64,000 nucleotides of DNA. Origin: Antitrichia curtipendula (lineage: Eukaryota > Streptophyta > Bryopsida > Hypnales > Leucodontaceae). The notes below the pieces were generated by a model that saw only the letters and a program-made list of their open reading frames with translations, ran no database searches and was not told the origin of the DNA. The stretch lies in contig OX579635.1 of assembly GCA_951230915.1 (NCBI GenBank), forward strand, positions 23,250,001 to 23,314,000, written 5' to 3'. Of this stretch, positions 1-11,149 are shown piece by piece (the first letter of the stretch is position 1; every line of letters begins with the position of its first letter). The position numbers and the translations under genes were made by a program.

Positions 1-146
1 TAAACGAAAAGGAAGAGGATGCTGGAGAGACTCAAAACAATATTAATCAGAATCGGCCCCCCTTTCTGACGTTTAGATGTATTTCAGACGGGCGTGTACA
101 CGGCACCGCGAAATTTTCCATGATGGATCTATCTGAATATCAACAC

Positions 147-2937
147 TCAGTTCGAACAAGCTTGAAATTTAGCTTGTTCACTAAAACCCTCAACACAATC
201 AACAACGAGCCTCATCTTCGAAACAACTTCAATCAAAAGAGACGCAAACTTGAGCAAAGAAAGAGCCGACATTCTCTCAAGAGTACAGTGTTCAGGCTCA
301 GTAGCACTCCCCAAAAGGATCTCCGTGTTTTGGTGTATTTTGGATTGCAACTCAACAGCTGCCTCCTCTGCTCGTGTCATGATGTTCTCTGATGAAAACT
401 TCTTCATGTTTTTCATACTATCTCCTAGTATGCGAAGAACGGTAGCACACTCGGTTGCAATTGTCGCCATCTCCTGTACAGAAAATGGAAAATGAGTCTA
501 GCCCGAAGAGCAGTGTGAATAAAAGACTAATAAAGTTAAGCGACATGGACCTGGATAGCAAGCGCTACCCTTGATGCCTCTCTTCCGATGTAGAATATTC
601 TTCACCAACCTACAACACCTAAACAAATCCCTAAAGGCACAAAGATAGCGTACAAAATAGTGACAGGTTGAGAGAGTGATTAAGAACCAAACCTGGGCGA
701 AAATATCTCTGAGGTGCTTCGGTGCTTGAATATTTGCCCGGAGACACAAATCAAGAGCTATAACATCATATAGAGTATAACGAAGACAGTCCGCAATGTC
801 ATCGTATAAGTGCCAAGGGTATCCCATGAAAAAATCTCCATGTGGAGGTTCCCAACGCACGGCACTCAACTGAGAGAATGCAACAGGTAAAGCATCAGTC
901 TCTTTTAGAAGCAATTGAAAAAATTCTTGACAATACAGCGACCAGTTCAGTTTTTGAAATTAGATGCCAAGTACACTCACCAACTTTTCCATGTCTGTAT
1001 CAGACATCACCAATTGTCTTAATAATTCAACGACGCTCACCAACTTGTCAATGTCTGAATCTGACATCACTATTTCGGGATAGCTCTGGTGAATTTTATC
1101 GTCTTCACATCGCCCGCTTAAGATGTCTGGGACATGATCCACCGTCGTGTCTTTGAGATACTCCTCAACACATCTGCAGATATGGGCAACTTAATACCTA
1201 AGCACTCAAATACTGCACAAGATCACGTACTTATTCTTCTAACAATATGTCGACTACTTGCTTGCAAATAATGTACTCAAATCAGTAATAATACTCTCAA
1301 ATGGAAATCATCAAAACAACATACGTAGAAAAGGCTTGATAGCAGTAAAAAGAAAACAAGCTTGTACAGCTTATTGGGTAAATGAAATTTGTACCTCTCA
1401 AAAATGCTGGCAGCAGTCTCAAAGTTTTTTGCCACAAGCTTGTGCAGCGTATCTCCAGCATAAATTGGCCGAAATAATAGATTAACAATCGACGACATCG
1501 CAAACCCCAACAAGATCATGGAAAACCTGAGCATCGGCAATGTCCATCTCTCTGGATACAAGTACCCACAAATTACGAAAAAATGAAACGCCATCGTTGC
1601 CACTGTAAAAGCGTAGCTCCATTGCTCTTTCAAAGGGGGTATTCCCTTCAAGAACCGAAAAGTGAAACCACCCATTACTACACAGAATACCTGCACAACC
1701 GCTGGAGACCTTAGTCAGATTCTCAAGAATAGTCCAATCAAATCTTCCAAGACACTCTCTGATTTATAAAGAATCAATTTTCACATCACATAACACCATT
1801 ATACTACACAAAAGAATGGGTATCATGATGTTGACAAACACACCAAAAAAAAATTACGAAATTTACCACAAAGTAAGGGTACACAGGTCCAAGTTGTAGC
1901 CCTAATTGATTCAGGCCAAACCCTAAGCAGCCAGCAAACAAGGTTCCCAAAACGCGATTGCAGCCTTTGCTGATAGAGAGTCCGATGTTTCCCTCATATA
2001 GAAGATCAGTAGTGATGACGGCCCACAACGCAATCGCTGAAACCACTGTGAAAGGCTTAGGAATTTTGACAACACATGGTATAGAACACAAGCCAGCACA
2101 TAATCCTGCAAACAACCAGAATCCCCCACGGATTCATAAGGATATTTGAAAGTTCCAAGAGTTCCAAATATTCCACGAACAAAAGTTCCAAATAAAAAAG
2201 TGCCAAGCAATTCAATTATAGCATGGACAATAATAAGTAGAAAAAATTTCACGTCTAGCATAAAAAGAGTCAACCTGATTGCGGAGGTTCAAAAGCGAGA
2301 AACTCTCTTACTTAGAACCTTAAAGTCAATCAAGCTTAGGCACTTTCCATGAATGAACTCCAGCAAGAGGGACCTACACATAATGTGGATAGACTCTCAA
2401 TGGAAACGAACACAAATGTAATGGACAAGTTTTGCATACCCATAATAGTTCCATTGCAATCAAGAGAAGCCAAGCATATGCTTTCCAAGAAAGAAGAGTG
2501 TTGCACCCACCTTGCTTGAGAGACAGAATTGTGAGACTGGAATTCTTTTTCATCGCATCCCAACTCCACTTAGGCCACATGAACAGCCCCATCATTAAAT
2601 TGTACAAGAAACTCCATGTGTCCGTCTTGGCACTATATTTTGCTCTTGCCACTGATGACTTCCTTTGTAAAGGGTTGCGAATAGATTGACCTCTGCGCCT
2701 CGATTCACTTCTTGAATAATCATTGGAACGGGTTCGATTTAAGGCGTGTGTTTGCTGAAACGTGTTCCTGCTCTGATTTGCAAGTGATTCATCAGGAATT
2801 ATACCATCCTGCGATTCACTTGAAACTACAACCGCCACCTCGTCACGTTGTAACCCGGTTGAACAAGACTTTTGGATGTTTTCATTACGATCCCCCAACA
2901 ACGGGGAAGTAAGCGAACCATAACTGATGACTACCAT
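147..2937 (-). CDS. ALMT: Aluminium-activated malate transporter (ALMT) family anion channel
   Basis: Six-exon model: 2937-2511, 2105-1867, 1690-1395, 1173-981, 869-693, 473-147. Every junction is GT-AG and the phases close to 552 residues, within the usual ALMT range. Exon 1 carries a hydrophilic basic N-terminus, then the start of the membrane domain. Exons 2-3 hold the hydrophobic core, including the family pattern around LSISKGCNRVLGTLFAG and the stretch ending IYAGDTLHKLVAKN. Exon 5 carries the ALMT hallmark WEPPHG (W at about residue 391). Exon 6 is the helical cytosolic tail. ALMTs are plasma-membrane or vacuolar anion channels for malate and related anions, working in guard cells, pH and metal responses; which membrane applies here cannot be read from the sequence. 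Exon 4 contains a 60-bp tandem duplication that includes its splice donor (separate entry). Skipping the second copy would give 532 residues. The family call is firm; exon edges are inferred. Confidence 0.9.
951..1070 (-). repeat. 60-bp tandem duplication spanning the exon-4 splice donor of ALMT
   Basis: Reading the minus strand, a unit starting GTGATGTCAGATTCAGACAT at 1070 recurs 60 bases later at 1010 as GTGATGTCTGATACAGACAT. Each copy ends its coding half with AAGTTG followed by a GTGAG donor, so exon 4 can end at 1041 or 981. Both donors are in the same phase and join in frame to the exon starting at 869. The isoforms differ by exactly 20 residues (VMSD-x-D-x-x-KL twice or once). Reading through the second donor meets TAA within a few codons, so retaining the intron truncates the protein. 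Confidence 0.75.
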
Positions 2938-3211
2938 TGTTCAATCCACATCACCTTGGTCCAGTGCCCTGCAAAATAAAATAAATATACTCAACAAAAG
3001 ACTTGAGACACGATGAAGCTCTAGAGGAAAACATTGAGTTGACATGAATTTTTTTTTAAATTCATATTAATAGAATAATTATTGAATGTAAAAGTTGCAA
3101 CTCCAGAAAGTCTCAGTTCAGAAAACTTAGGAATTTTGAACCTTAAGTTTTCTACCTGTTACCTTTCATTTAAATAAATAGTGATTTGCGCAACTATGTC
3201 GCCGCTGTTGA

Positions 3212-3469
3212 CTATGGCTTCTTGATAGACAAACAAATACGACCTCCGTCCTTCCCAAGGCTCAAGATCATAACCTGGAAAAGCCAAAAAAAAAGGGCGT
3301 TTTATTCTTAGTCACATTGTCACCACACATGAAGAGAGCCTTTCAACTCAATTCGCTTAAGGTAAATTACAATGCACAATACGAAATTTAAGCCATAAAT
3401 ATGCGTAAGAACCCTTTACTTAGGTTTTCGAGTACCTTGCACTTGGCTAGCTCGTCAAGGTTTTTGTCC
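3212..3469 (-). pseudogene. Possible exon pair with an S1-domain-like end
   Basis: Two short stretches bounded by splice signals, 3469-3436 (34 nt) and 3274-3212 (ending in TAG), join in frame. The joined peptide runs DKNLDELAKCK then VMILSLGKDGG-RICLSIKKP. The second part resembles the last strands of an S1 RNA-binding fold as seen in plant organellar S1 proteins (pattern: hydrophobic core, acidic/glycine turn, R-I-x-LSxKK). No upstream part of such a gene is visible. The phase does not fit the donor of the exon ending at 4325. It may be a gene remnant or chance; it may also be non-coding leader of ALMT. Confidence 0.25.
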
Positions 3470-4324
3470 CTGAAGAGAGGAAATCAAATAATTCATTCAG
3501 GGTTAGAATCAAGAATGTGTGCATCAAGAGTATAATCGCATAACTTAACTATAAACCCCATCAATCCAGTTAAAATAAGCAAGTTGTGCTAGTTAAGTCG
3601 TATAACGTCTCTTACAGAGAGAAATAGGGCACAAGAATATAATACAGAAAGCCACACTAAACCTCCAACCTAAAATTAGTTGAACTCAACTACAAAAATA
3701 GAAACACCACGAAAAAACTCCTCAAAAACCTGCTGATCAAAAAACGCAAAGAGAAAGCTCTGCTCTCTTGTTTTAAAGAAATAACAATAAAAATAAAAAA
3801 ATAAAACACGCAAAGAGAATGTGACCCACTAAAATCTCAACATGTCCAGAACTCACTGGAAGAGGTCAGAAGATCTCAGCCCAAACCTCTCGAAAACTTG
3901 GTTCCCATGCAGATCTAGGCCAAAGCACTAGAGTCACGCCAACAACTCTCTGCTAAGCAACTCCTTCAAAGGCCAAGGAATCACATCAACAGCAACAGCA
4001 ATAAACACACAATTCCTAATCCCCTGCTTTAAAAAAAATATTTCCACAAAACAGGTGTACACGTCGAAATCACATCCACCTTTCCAACTCCAAAATCAGT
4101 AATAAAAAAAAGACCTAAAGAAGCAAATCATAAACCAAGAGGTCGCCTCCAGAAAGACGACCTCTGCATATACAAACTCGGGTGCCATGCTCGCTTCAAA
4201 TCTCACGCCAAAGTCAGCAGTTCCAATGAACCCTAACTCAATCTCTTCACCTAATCCCGCTCTCGATTCAAAAACATAATGACGGTAGATTCCACAAAAA
4301 GGCTGAGAATTATAAGAAACTTAC
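3470..4324. other. Non-coding stretch between ALMT and the SMARCAL1-like exon
   Basis: AT-rich with several short A-runs. I searched the minus strand for exons continuing the ORF that ends at 4325 (HARP or SNF2 helicase motifs) and found none. Nothing else is supported. Confidence 0.5.
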
Positions 4325-4837
4325 GCATGAAACATTCTCAAAGAAGTCTTGGAAAGCACGACCGCTCTTCACGACCAGGGAAAACCTGTCCGGCGCACAT
4401 ATCTCGACACCAACTTTCACAATCTCGACTCCGCTACCACGACCATGGAGGAGTTGCTTCTCCGGGGGATTCAGAAAAATAGATCCTCCAAAATGTTGGC
4501 CAATACGAGATGCACAAAAGGGGCTTCCAGACACAGAGTGCGCCACTGCATTATTCTCCTTGTTTACAAACACCTGCACGCCTCTCGATAGACTTCCCTG
4601 TTGGCGGCCGTCTATGGAAGCTTTCGGAGCAGTATGATTCCAATTCGGGACGATCACATCCGACTGAGGGGTCAATCGAGGTTGCATAGGCAGTCGCACA
4701 CAGTTGACCAAAGGCTCCATGGAACCAGGACATGGCACTTTCGCATTCCTTCTGGCCAATGCTGCAGCTCGGTTGGCTTCAATACGTCGTTTCTGCTCCT
4801 CGCTCACCTCCATTCCTTGAGAAAATTGGTCATTCAA
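4325..4837 (-). CDS. Orphan first exon resembling SMARCAL1 (RPA-binding motif, HARP-like end)
   Basis: A 171-codon exon from ATG at 4837 (a second in-frame ATG lies at 4813) to a consensus donor TGC|GTAAGT at 4325. Near its N-terminus it reads EVSEEQKRRIEANRAAALAR, which has the spacing and charge pattern of the RPA2-binding helix that opens SMARCAL1-type annealing helicases. The middle is low-complexity and basic. The end (VEICAPDRFSLVVKSGRAFQ) looks like the start of a HARP-type domain (established in SMARCAL1 as a substrate-recognition module). The expected SNF2 ATPase exons are not found between here and the ALMT start at 2937, a gap of only 1.4 kb. It is therefore probably a truncated gene, or a short protein that keeps the RPA-binding part. 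Family call moderate; completeness doubtful. Confidence 0.45.
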
Positions 4838-5972
4838 AACCTAATCCGACCTCAAACCATCAACGGAAGGGCCACCATATGCACTCCGTCCTATCAATCA
4901 CTTCCACCTGCTGCTTATTGCATCCTCAGCTGGAGTTTCTCCAAATCAACGAAGAATTTTCATTCTAAAAGCAAACCTGATGTCCATTCAGTCCAGGGGA
5001 TAAAGGCGATGCTCTTCATTTCCAGGGCTTCAAGCACCCTATTCGTCGTTGAACTCCTGCTTGATTCAAAATGGCCGACATCCCGTGACTAGCACGGAAA
5101 TGGAAAATAGGCCATGCAGACACCCCAAGGACTGTAGTAGATTCAATGAAGCATACAGTACGCACATTGAATGACAGACATCTTCAGGAGCTCACAGAAG
5201 TACGGCCAATTACACCGTCCATGAAGCATCTCGAAATAATCAAGACACCTCGTAATCTCCGGTCAAATGTGCACACCTCCAATGCGCTGAACGCAGTAAA
5301 CGGAAAGATGCAGCTATCTCGACTTCCCAATAAAGTTGAATTCCGAGGTGGCGATTCCGTAAATCACATTCCCTACGCAAATTTACATACCCACCGCGCG
5401 CATTCAATTCCACAGTTCAGATCCTCAGCGGAAGGTATTTAAAAATCCACTACGCCCACAATGGGTTTCCTTACAGAGGTCGTGATTAACGAATTCTACA
5501 CAAATCCCCGGCTCCTAGTCAAGATCCGATATCGTTCGTAATTGACCGAAACAACGAGCACATTTCGAAATTCCAGAAGTAAAAGAAGGAAATCGGCGCC
5601 AGACTCCCCTCACATTTCAAACGATTGGGAGCTCTCTCGCCAACCCCACCACTGATTTTAACGCTTATCGAGGTAACACATAGAGGGTTATTCACATACC
5701 GCATGTAACTTGCTGTGAATCATCTTCACGGATATGAGAAGGAATCATTCCGAATCAAAAGCTTAGAACAAAACATTTTCCCGATTTAGGTAATCCACAT
5801 GGAGAAGTCAAGACAATAAAGTATAGCACCCGTTTCAGATTATATTTGCAAAGGTCCAACGCTCTAAACAAGAGCCCTGAGAACAAAACATTAAGTTGTT
5901 CTAATTGCGGGAACATCAATTGCAAGGTAAATTGAATACTGCCGGGATCCGGATAGCAAACTTAACAATATC
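4838..5972. other. Gap between the SMARCAL1-like exon and MED11
   Basis: Near-average base composition for the gene block, with ORFs of up to 163 codons on the plus strand (running over from 4601) and 98 codons (5146-5442). None shows a domain, a splice-consistent extension or a recognisable family. Most likely it holds the promoter and leader of the minus-strand exon at 4837 and the 3' untranslated region of MED11. Confidence 0.4.
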
Positions 5973-6847
5973 CTACGCAGGTTTGGCTGCCTCATACTGT
6001 GTCACGGGCTCTCGCATGGCTCCAATCTGCCTAATAACACACTCCAGTTTCTTCACACTGATCTCCGAACTGATCCTCGCAGGGTAGTCGGAATTTTCAT
6101 ATGGCCGATACTCGCACATGCTTTTGATCTCATCTCGCAATGTTGTTTGAATTTCCTGATTTCACCCACAAACATACTCAAATACGTAGAGCAGAGAGCA
6201 AAAAACAAGAAAGGCATGAAAAAATGCAAGAAGACTGAGAGTATGTACAAAAGGAGAAGATCTGAAAGTGCAGAATGAAGCAAGATCAAAACTTAAGCCT
6301 GGACAGAGGAGCTAATCAGAAATCTCGTAAGAGAGTGAACGAAAATCAACTTGAAGGCACATCATGAAATAAGGAAACTTCTCTCAGAATGTATAAAAAA
6401 AGGTCGATGCAACTCCGTTGAGAGCAGAATGACGAAGCACACCTTCACAGCTTGCATAAACTCTTGACATTGAACTGAAACAACCTCCGATCGAGGTCCG
6501 CCTGCCTTGGCCAACTCCTCCATCACGCCACCAGCAAGCTCCACCGTGTGAATAATTTTCTGTGACGAAAGAACAGCGAATCTTTACGTCTGGCAAGTCA
6601 AACGAGACGAATAAACTACCTTCCCTTATAATTTATGATGGTATAGGATGTAGGTTACCTCAAAACCGATGCACAAGCGCATGCCATAGACCTTCTCCTA
6701 CGTGAGCAGAGAATGCCTAAAAGAGAACAAACTGAAAAACACGCAACACTTCCACAACTTCTTACCAAAGAATTATACCTTTTCAACATGATGCAGTCGT
6801 TGCAAGGACGTAGAAGGAGCTCCCGGTCTGGTAGTAAGTGCGGACAT
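5973..6847 (-). CDS. MED11: Mediator of RNA polymerase II transcription subunit 11
   Basis: Three exons: 6847-6779 (ATG start, 23 codons), 6559-6443 (39 codons) and 6155-5973 (60 codons plus TAG). All have GT-AG borders and all junctions are phase 0, giving 122 residues, the normal size for plant MED11 (about 115-120). Residues 15-23 (SLQRLHHVEK) and the following ELAGGVMEELAKAGGP, CQEFMQAVK and LRDEIKSMCEYRPYENSDYP match the plant MED11 pattern in order: an N-terminal helix, a second helix ending before the exon-2 donor, then the CEYRP-(F/Y)E motif. MED11 sits in the Mediator head module, pairs with MED22, and helps pre-initiation complex assembly in the nucleus. There are no stops or frameshifts. 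The start was chosen because no upstream in-frame ATG is linked to this exon. Confidence 0.93.
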
Positions 6848-8533
6848 TTTCTAGATATAACCCTGCCACTCAACTGGACAACACAATACTTCAGAAGACA
6901 ATCACAACGCAACAAATGATTCAAAATCCTGAAGCACGGGTTCTCATACGCCGTCACGTATAAAACTCACCACGATTTTAATAGCAACTCAACAGCCAGG
7001 TCTCCATCCCCGATAACCGGAGTTGTCGAAAGCACCGCCAAAACTGAGTACGATTCTGACACTGAAAATCTCGATAGCTTCCTGCACTTCGACACCGACG
7101 TATAAAACTTCATACAATGGGAATACAGATTGTCCACATCCAAGTAAAGCTGAACTGAAAGCTTTCGACTTTACGAAGAAAGAGGTTACCAGAATCAAAC
7201 TAAATCCCGTGACACAACCAATAAGATAGAACTAACCTACAACGAAATCCATTCCTCTATTTAGCTCAAACAGTCCGTCCGCCTGAAAAGATCCCCATTC
7301 AAAAATGCCCTACCAATATCACTACTTGTTCACTCAAATCAATTACTGCTACACCCCTTGCTGCTCAAAACCCCAGATACCACCAACTACTTGCTCCTTC
7401 CAAAACATGCCATTCAGGTTGCTACGCACAACCAATCTCCAACGGCATTGACAACACCATGTGCCATACCCTAATTGAAACACCGCACAGCCAAAATTGG
7501 CCCCCGCGAGTTCATTACATGCTTCACGCATACTAAGTGTAAGAAAAGTCATTTAATTCTCGGAACCTATTCAAATCTGCACCTCACGTCTGCAGCTAAC
7601 ATTGCATCCAACACTACTAATGGTAAAATTACTCGCCATTTGAAAAACTCTAAGAGTGCAGCAGGATGTCCTTTTGCAACATTGCCCTACCATCGGAAAA
7701 AAAAAAATTACCCTAAACCCTAAACCCTAAAACCCAAACCCAGACCTAACTCAAACAAATTGCATTCCCAGCCTGTAATACGATTTCCCGCTGCATCCAT
7801 GCCCTGTGAACTCTGTCTTCGAATTTCTAAACTTCGTAGGCATAAAATATCATCATACCTTCTATTCGTATATTCAAAAAAAATGATCACTGTAATCAAG
7901 CTAAATTTATATAGAAAACAGCACAAAGAGTCCACAGTAATAGTGTTGCAAACTTACAACTACCAATGACAGAGACTACCTGCACGAGAAATCATAATTG
8001 AAGAGGCTTCACATCATGATTTTAGAAGACGGACTTGAGAATGTCCCTTCTTCTCCTTAAAAGCAAATTTCATCGCTTACGAACTTCATGTTCTCAATCA
8101 CGTACCCTGGTATACCCTTCACTCAAAGCAAGCAACAATGTATATAAACCCTAAGGAAAATGGATTCGGGCATTTGTGGGATTCTTAATTGTTTGAAATT
8201 CGTACAGAGGATTAGAGCTACCCTAGTATTAGTGATCGAATCCCAAAACAAGAGTTCATCACGTCAAAAATCACTGACAATGAACCCTAAAGCACAGAAA
8301 TTTCTTACCCAGCAATTCGTTGAATGCCGCCGATAAGAAGAATCGTGCCGATACACTGTGATGCGTGACACTGTAGCTGAAAGCACTGCAGCAATCCGTC
8401 TTTGCAAAAACAGAGAAGGAAAGCCAAGTTGGCAATGAAGGAAGGGAGGATGCAACCCTAAAACGACAGGATTTTTTTGTACACATTGAATTTTTGGTAC
8501 CGACACTATGAAATCATCGTGTGAATTGTTAGC
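6848..8533. promoter_or_regulatory. Upstream region of MED11, no further gene recognised
   Basis: 1.7 kb of moderately AT-rich sequence upstream of the MED11 ATG. It contains the telomere-type repeat at 7711-7741 and no ORF that I can assign. Leader exons and the promoter of MED11 presumably lie here. I cannot place a TATA box or transcription start with confidence. Confidence 0.4.
7711..7741 (+). repeat. Interstitial telomere-type repeat (CCCTAAA)n
   Basis: CCCTAAACCCTAAACCCTAA followed by degenerate AACCCAAACCC units. This is the plant telomere repeat (TTTAGGG on the other strand). Short copies (telo boxes) are common in promoters of plant housekeeping genes, and it lies about 0.9 kb upstream of MED11. 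Confidence 0.75.
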
Positions 8534-8861
8534 TTAAAAAAAAGCAAAAGCACTCATTGGAAGTCAAGCTAATGTAGAAGACTTTTCCTATTCACATAAA
8601 ATTTGGAGGATGAATAGTTGCATTTCTGTCTTGCATGGAGAGATTCTTTACCATTCATCGGCTGAAAAACATCCTTTGCGACGTTTATGGATTAATCCAT
8701 GAAAGACGCCAATGACGTTTTGTGTATGATGAATGACAAAGAATCCTTTTGCATAGGACAGAAGTGCAACTAAGTTATTCATCTTCAAATTATTGTTTTG
8801 AAAAGGGGAGGACTTCTACAATTTGTTTGACTTCCAATAAATGCTTTTGCATTTTTTTTAA
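8534..8861. mobile_element. Fold-back MITE with about 100-bp inverted arms
   Basis: The left end TTAAAAAAAAGCAAAAGCA and right end TGCTTTTGCATTTTTTTTAA are complementary. Complementarity continues inward through the blocks TTGGAAGTCAAGC / GTTTGACTTCCAA, GTAGAAGACTTTTCC / GGGGAGGACTTCTAC and AGTTGCATTTCTGTC / GACAGAAGTGCAACT to a centre near 8700. It is 328 bp long with no coding capacity. The ends can be read as TTAA, but TTAA is itself palindromic, so the superfamily is not decided. Confidence 0.75.
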
Positions 8862-11149
8862 CCAATGATTTCCATGGTAGCCAGAAAGATGATTTCTACA
8901 GTCACCAACCAACCCATCTTTTAAAGGTTAAAAAAACCAATGAGTGAAGTGGGTACTCCCCAAACTGCTACTTTTTGCTATTAAACCTAGTTACTATTAT
9001 AAGATTGGTCTAATGACCTTGTTGTCAATTAAGAGAACGTTCTAATGCACCGAAGAGCATGACATTTGGATATTGTATGTTAAAGTTATGAAGGTCAAAG
9101 TATATTTTGTAGATGTTCTACAATCGTTTCTCCAACATACGTACATATTGATTTTGGAGATGTACATTTACATTGCAGCTGGAGAAAAAATTCATCTTAC
9201 AAGAACAGAAGAAGTGAGGGATCTCTACCATGGTTACCAACTTATCCGAGACATTTGTGCTAGACTATGAACACTTTATTCCAATGCAATCTTGTGTTTT
9301 CAAATGGGTGTAGCTTGTGTAAGTATACTATTTGCACCAATGTACAAATATGAAAAATTATTTTTCCCAAAAAATTGTTGCTTTGGGAAACAAGAATCGA
9401 AGAATGATTGATATGTCTATTTACATATCAATTATGTAATGACAACCATGTAATAGATACAAATTGCTATTTTGCTATTTTATTAATTCTACAACTCAAA
9501 TGAAACTAATTTCTATCAACAAATACCATAAGTTTCTACATCTTGAAGCACTTCATAGCTATAATATCTAAAGAACAAAGGGGACCCACTTGAAATTGAG
9601 TAAAGTTAAAGGAGGTCTTGATGTTATTTAACTTTTTACATCCCATAGAGTATTTAGATAAATGCAATTTTCTTTATCCTTCTATAGGAGGATTGTTATT
9701 TATAGAAATATGGAAGTATATACATAGATCCCAACCATAAAAAATAGAAGTTCACTATGTAGTGATATAACATGATATCCTAAGCAAAGGTCAAATTTGG
9801 CATAAATTAAGTCATTTTTCATAAAAGTACCACATGTCATTTTGTGAATGGTCTGAGGTGATTTGGACCCTTGAAAATCTAATGTAGAAATTTTAGTAGT
9901 CAAGTGCTGAATCAAACCTTCACATATAATAAATATAGTACAAATTTGACATTTGGAACAAATTTTGTATACTATAAGGTTTGAGGAATGTTTACACAAC
10001 AAATATTATATATGACAAGATATACAATTAAAAGGTTTGAGCAATAAATTTTATATACAACAAGGTATACAATTGGAATGCTTGTATATTGCTCAATGAC
10101 CTCTTTATATACACAACCATGGAAATCAAAATCATTCTTTCTTTCAATGTAGTAAGTCTAGAAGTAAAACTACACATTCTAATAAAATTTTATTATATAT
10201 TCTTCTAATGAAGCAAATTTAGAGGTAAAACTACATATTCTAGTAATATTTTATTGTATATTGAGATATTTGAAGATCTTCTTTCACTTAAAATTGGTCC
10301 ACACATACACACAAACACACAAACAACTTAAAATAATGTACCAAAAAGAGGCGAACTCTCCTAATTTTCTAATTAACCACACTCTTTTAGTTTCATAAAG
10401 TCTAGGGCCGTTGATCTTTGTTTAAACAAAATCCCCTCCTCTCTCTAATACCATTGATCTTCAAAAAACAACATAGGATATGATATGGGATATGCAATAC
10501 AAGTACAAACTAGGGATAATATATTGGTACAGATATAGGATAAGGACACTATAGTGGTATGAATACGGATATAGACTAGAAATACTATACTTGTACAAAT
10601 ACAATATTGGAATATAGATACAAAATTGAGATACTAACAAAGTACAAATACAAACTTGGAATAGGATACAAAATTGAGATATGGATACGGCAATTGTTAT
10701 ATTTTCCATATCAAATGACACACTAAAATTACAAATAGGATTGGGATGGAGGGGTAATGAAATGAATTGAATTAAATTTAAATTAATTTTTTTTAGGGGG
10801 TGGGATGGAGGGAAAATTGAATATAAAAAAGAAAATTGAGCACATTGTGCTCAAAAGAGGCAGTTACTGCCTTGCCAATCAAACAAATTAGACAAATGTT
10901 GAAAACCTTGCATTAAATCAAATGGTACAAAGTTTTCTCACATTATTCAAAGTCACATATTTATAATGACATCTTTAGATTCCTTTGAAATTAAAAGGTT
11001 TAAAAAAATTCGAAACACATCTTAATTAAGTTATCACCAAGAAGTGATCCTCTTAAGACCAACATCATGTAGCAAAAATTAAGAAGGATAAAAATAAAAA
11101 TTGAATTAAAATATAATATAAACCTCCTATTAATCCCTAAAAGGACCAA
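8862..11149. other. AT-rich intergenic sequence
   Basis: No ORF longer than about 100 codons and no recognisable domain. Contains the degenerate tandem tract at 10480-10700; otherwise nothing can be supported. Confidence 0.5.
10480..10700. repeat. Degenerate tandem tract of ATACAAATA / GGATA words
   Basis: Repeated variants of GATACAAATTGAGATA, AGTACAAATAC, GGATATGG and GATATAGGATA run in series over about 220 bp, without a fixed period. On the minus strand the same tract gives an artificial ORF rich in L-Y-S. Looks like a decayed minisatellite. Confidence 0.45.

Noticed and set aside
2146..2352. Additional coding exon in the ALMT intron between exons 1 and 2
   Set aside because: Exon 1 (ending 2511) joins exon 2 (starting 2105) in phase and restores the conserved membrane segment without it.
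10461..10721. Minus-strand ORF rich in leucine, tyrosine and serine
   Set aside because: Produced by a degenerate tandem repeat, not by coding selection.
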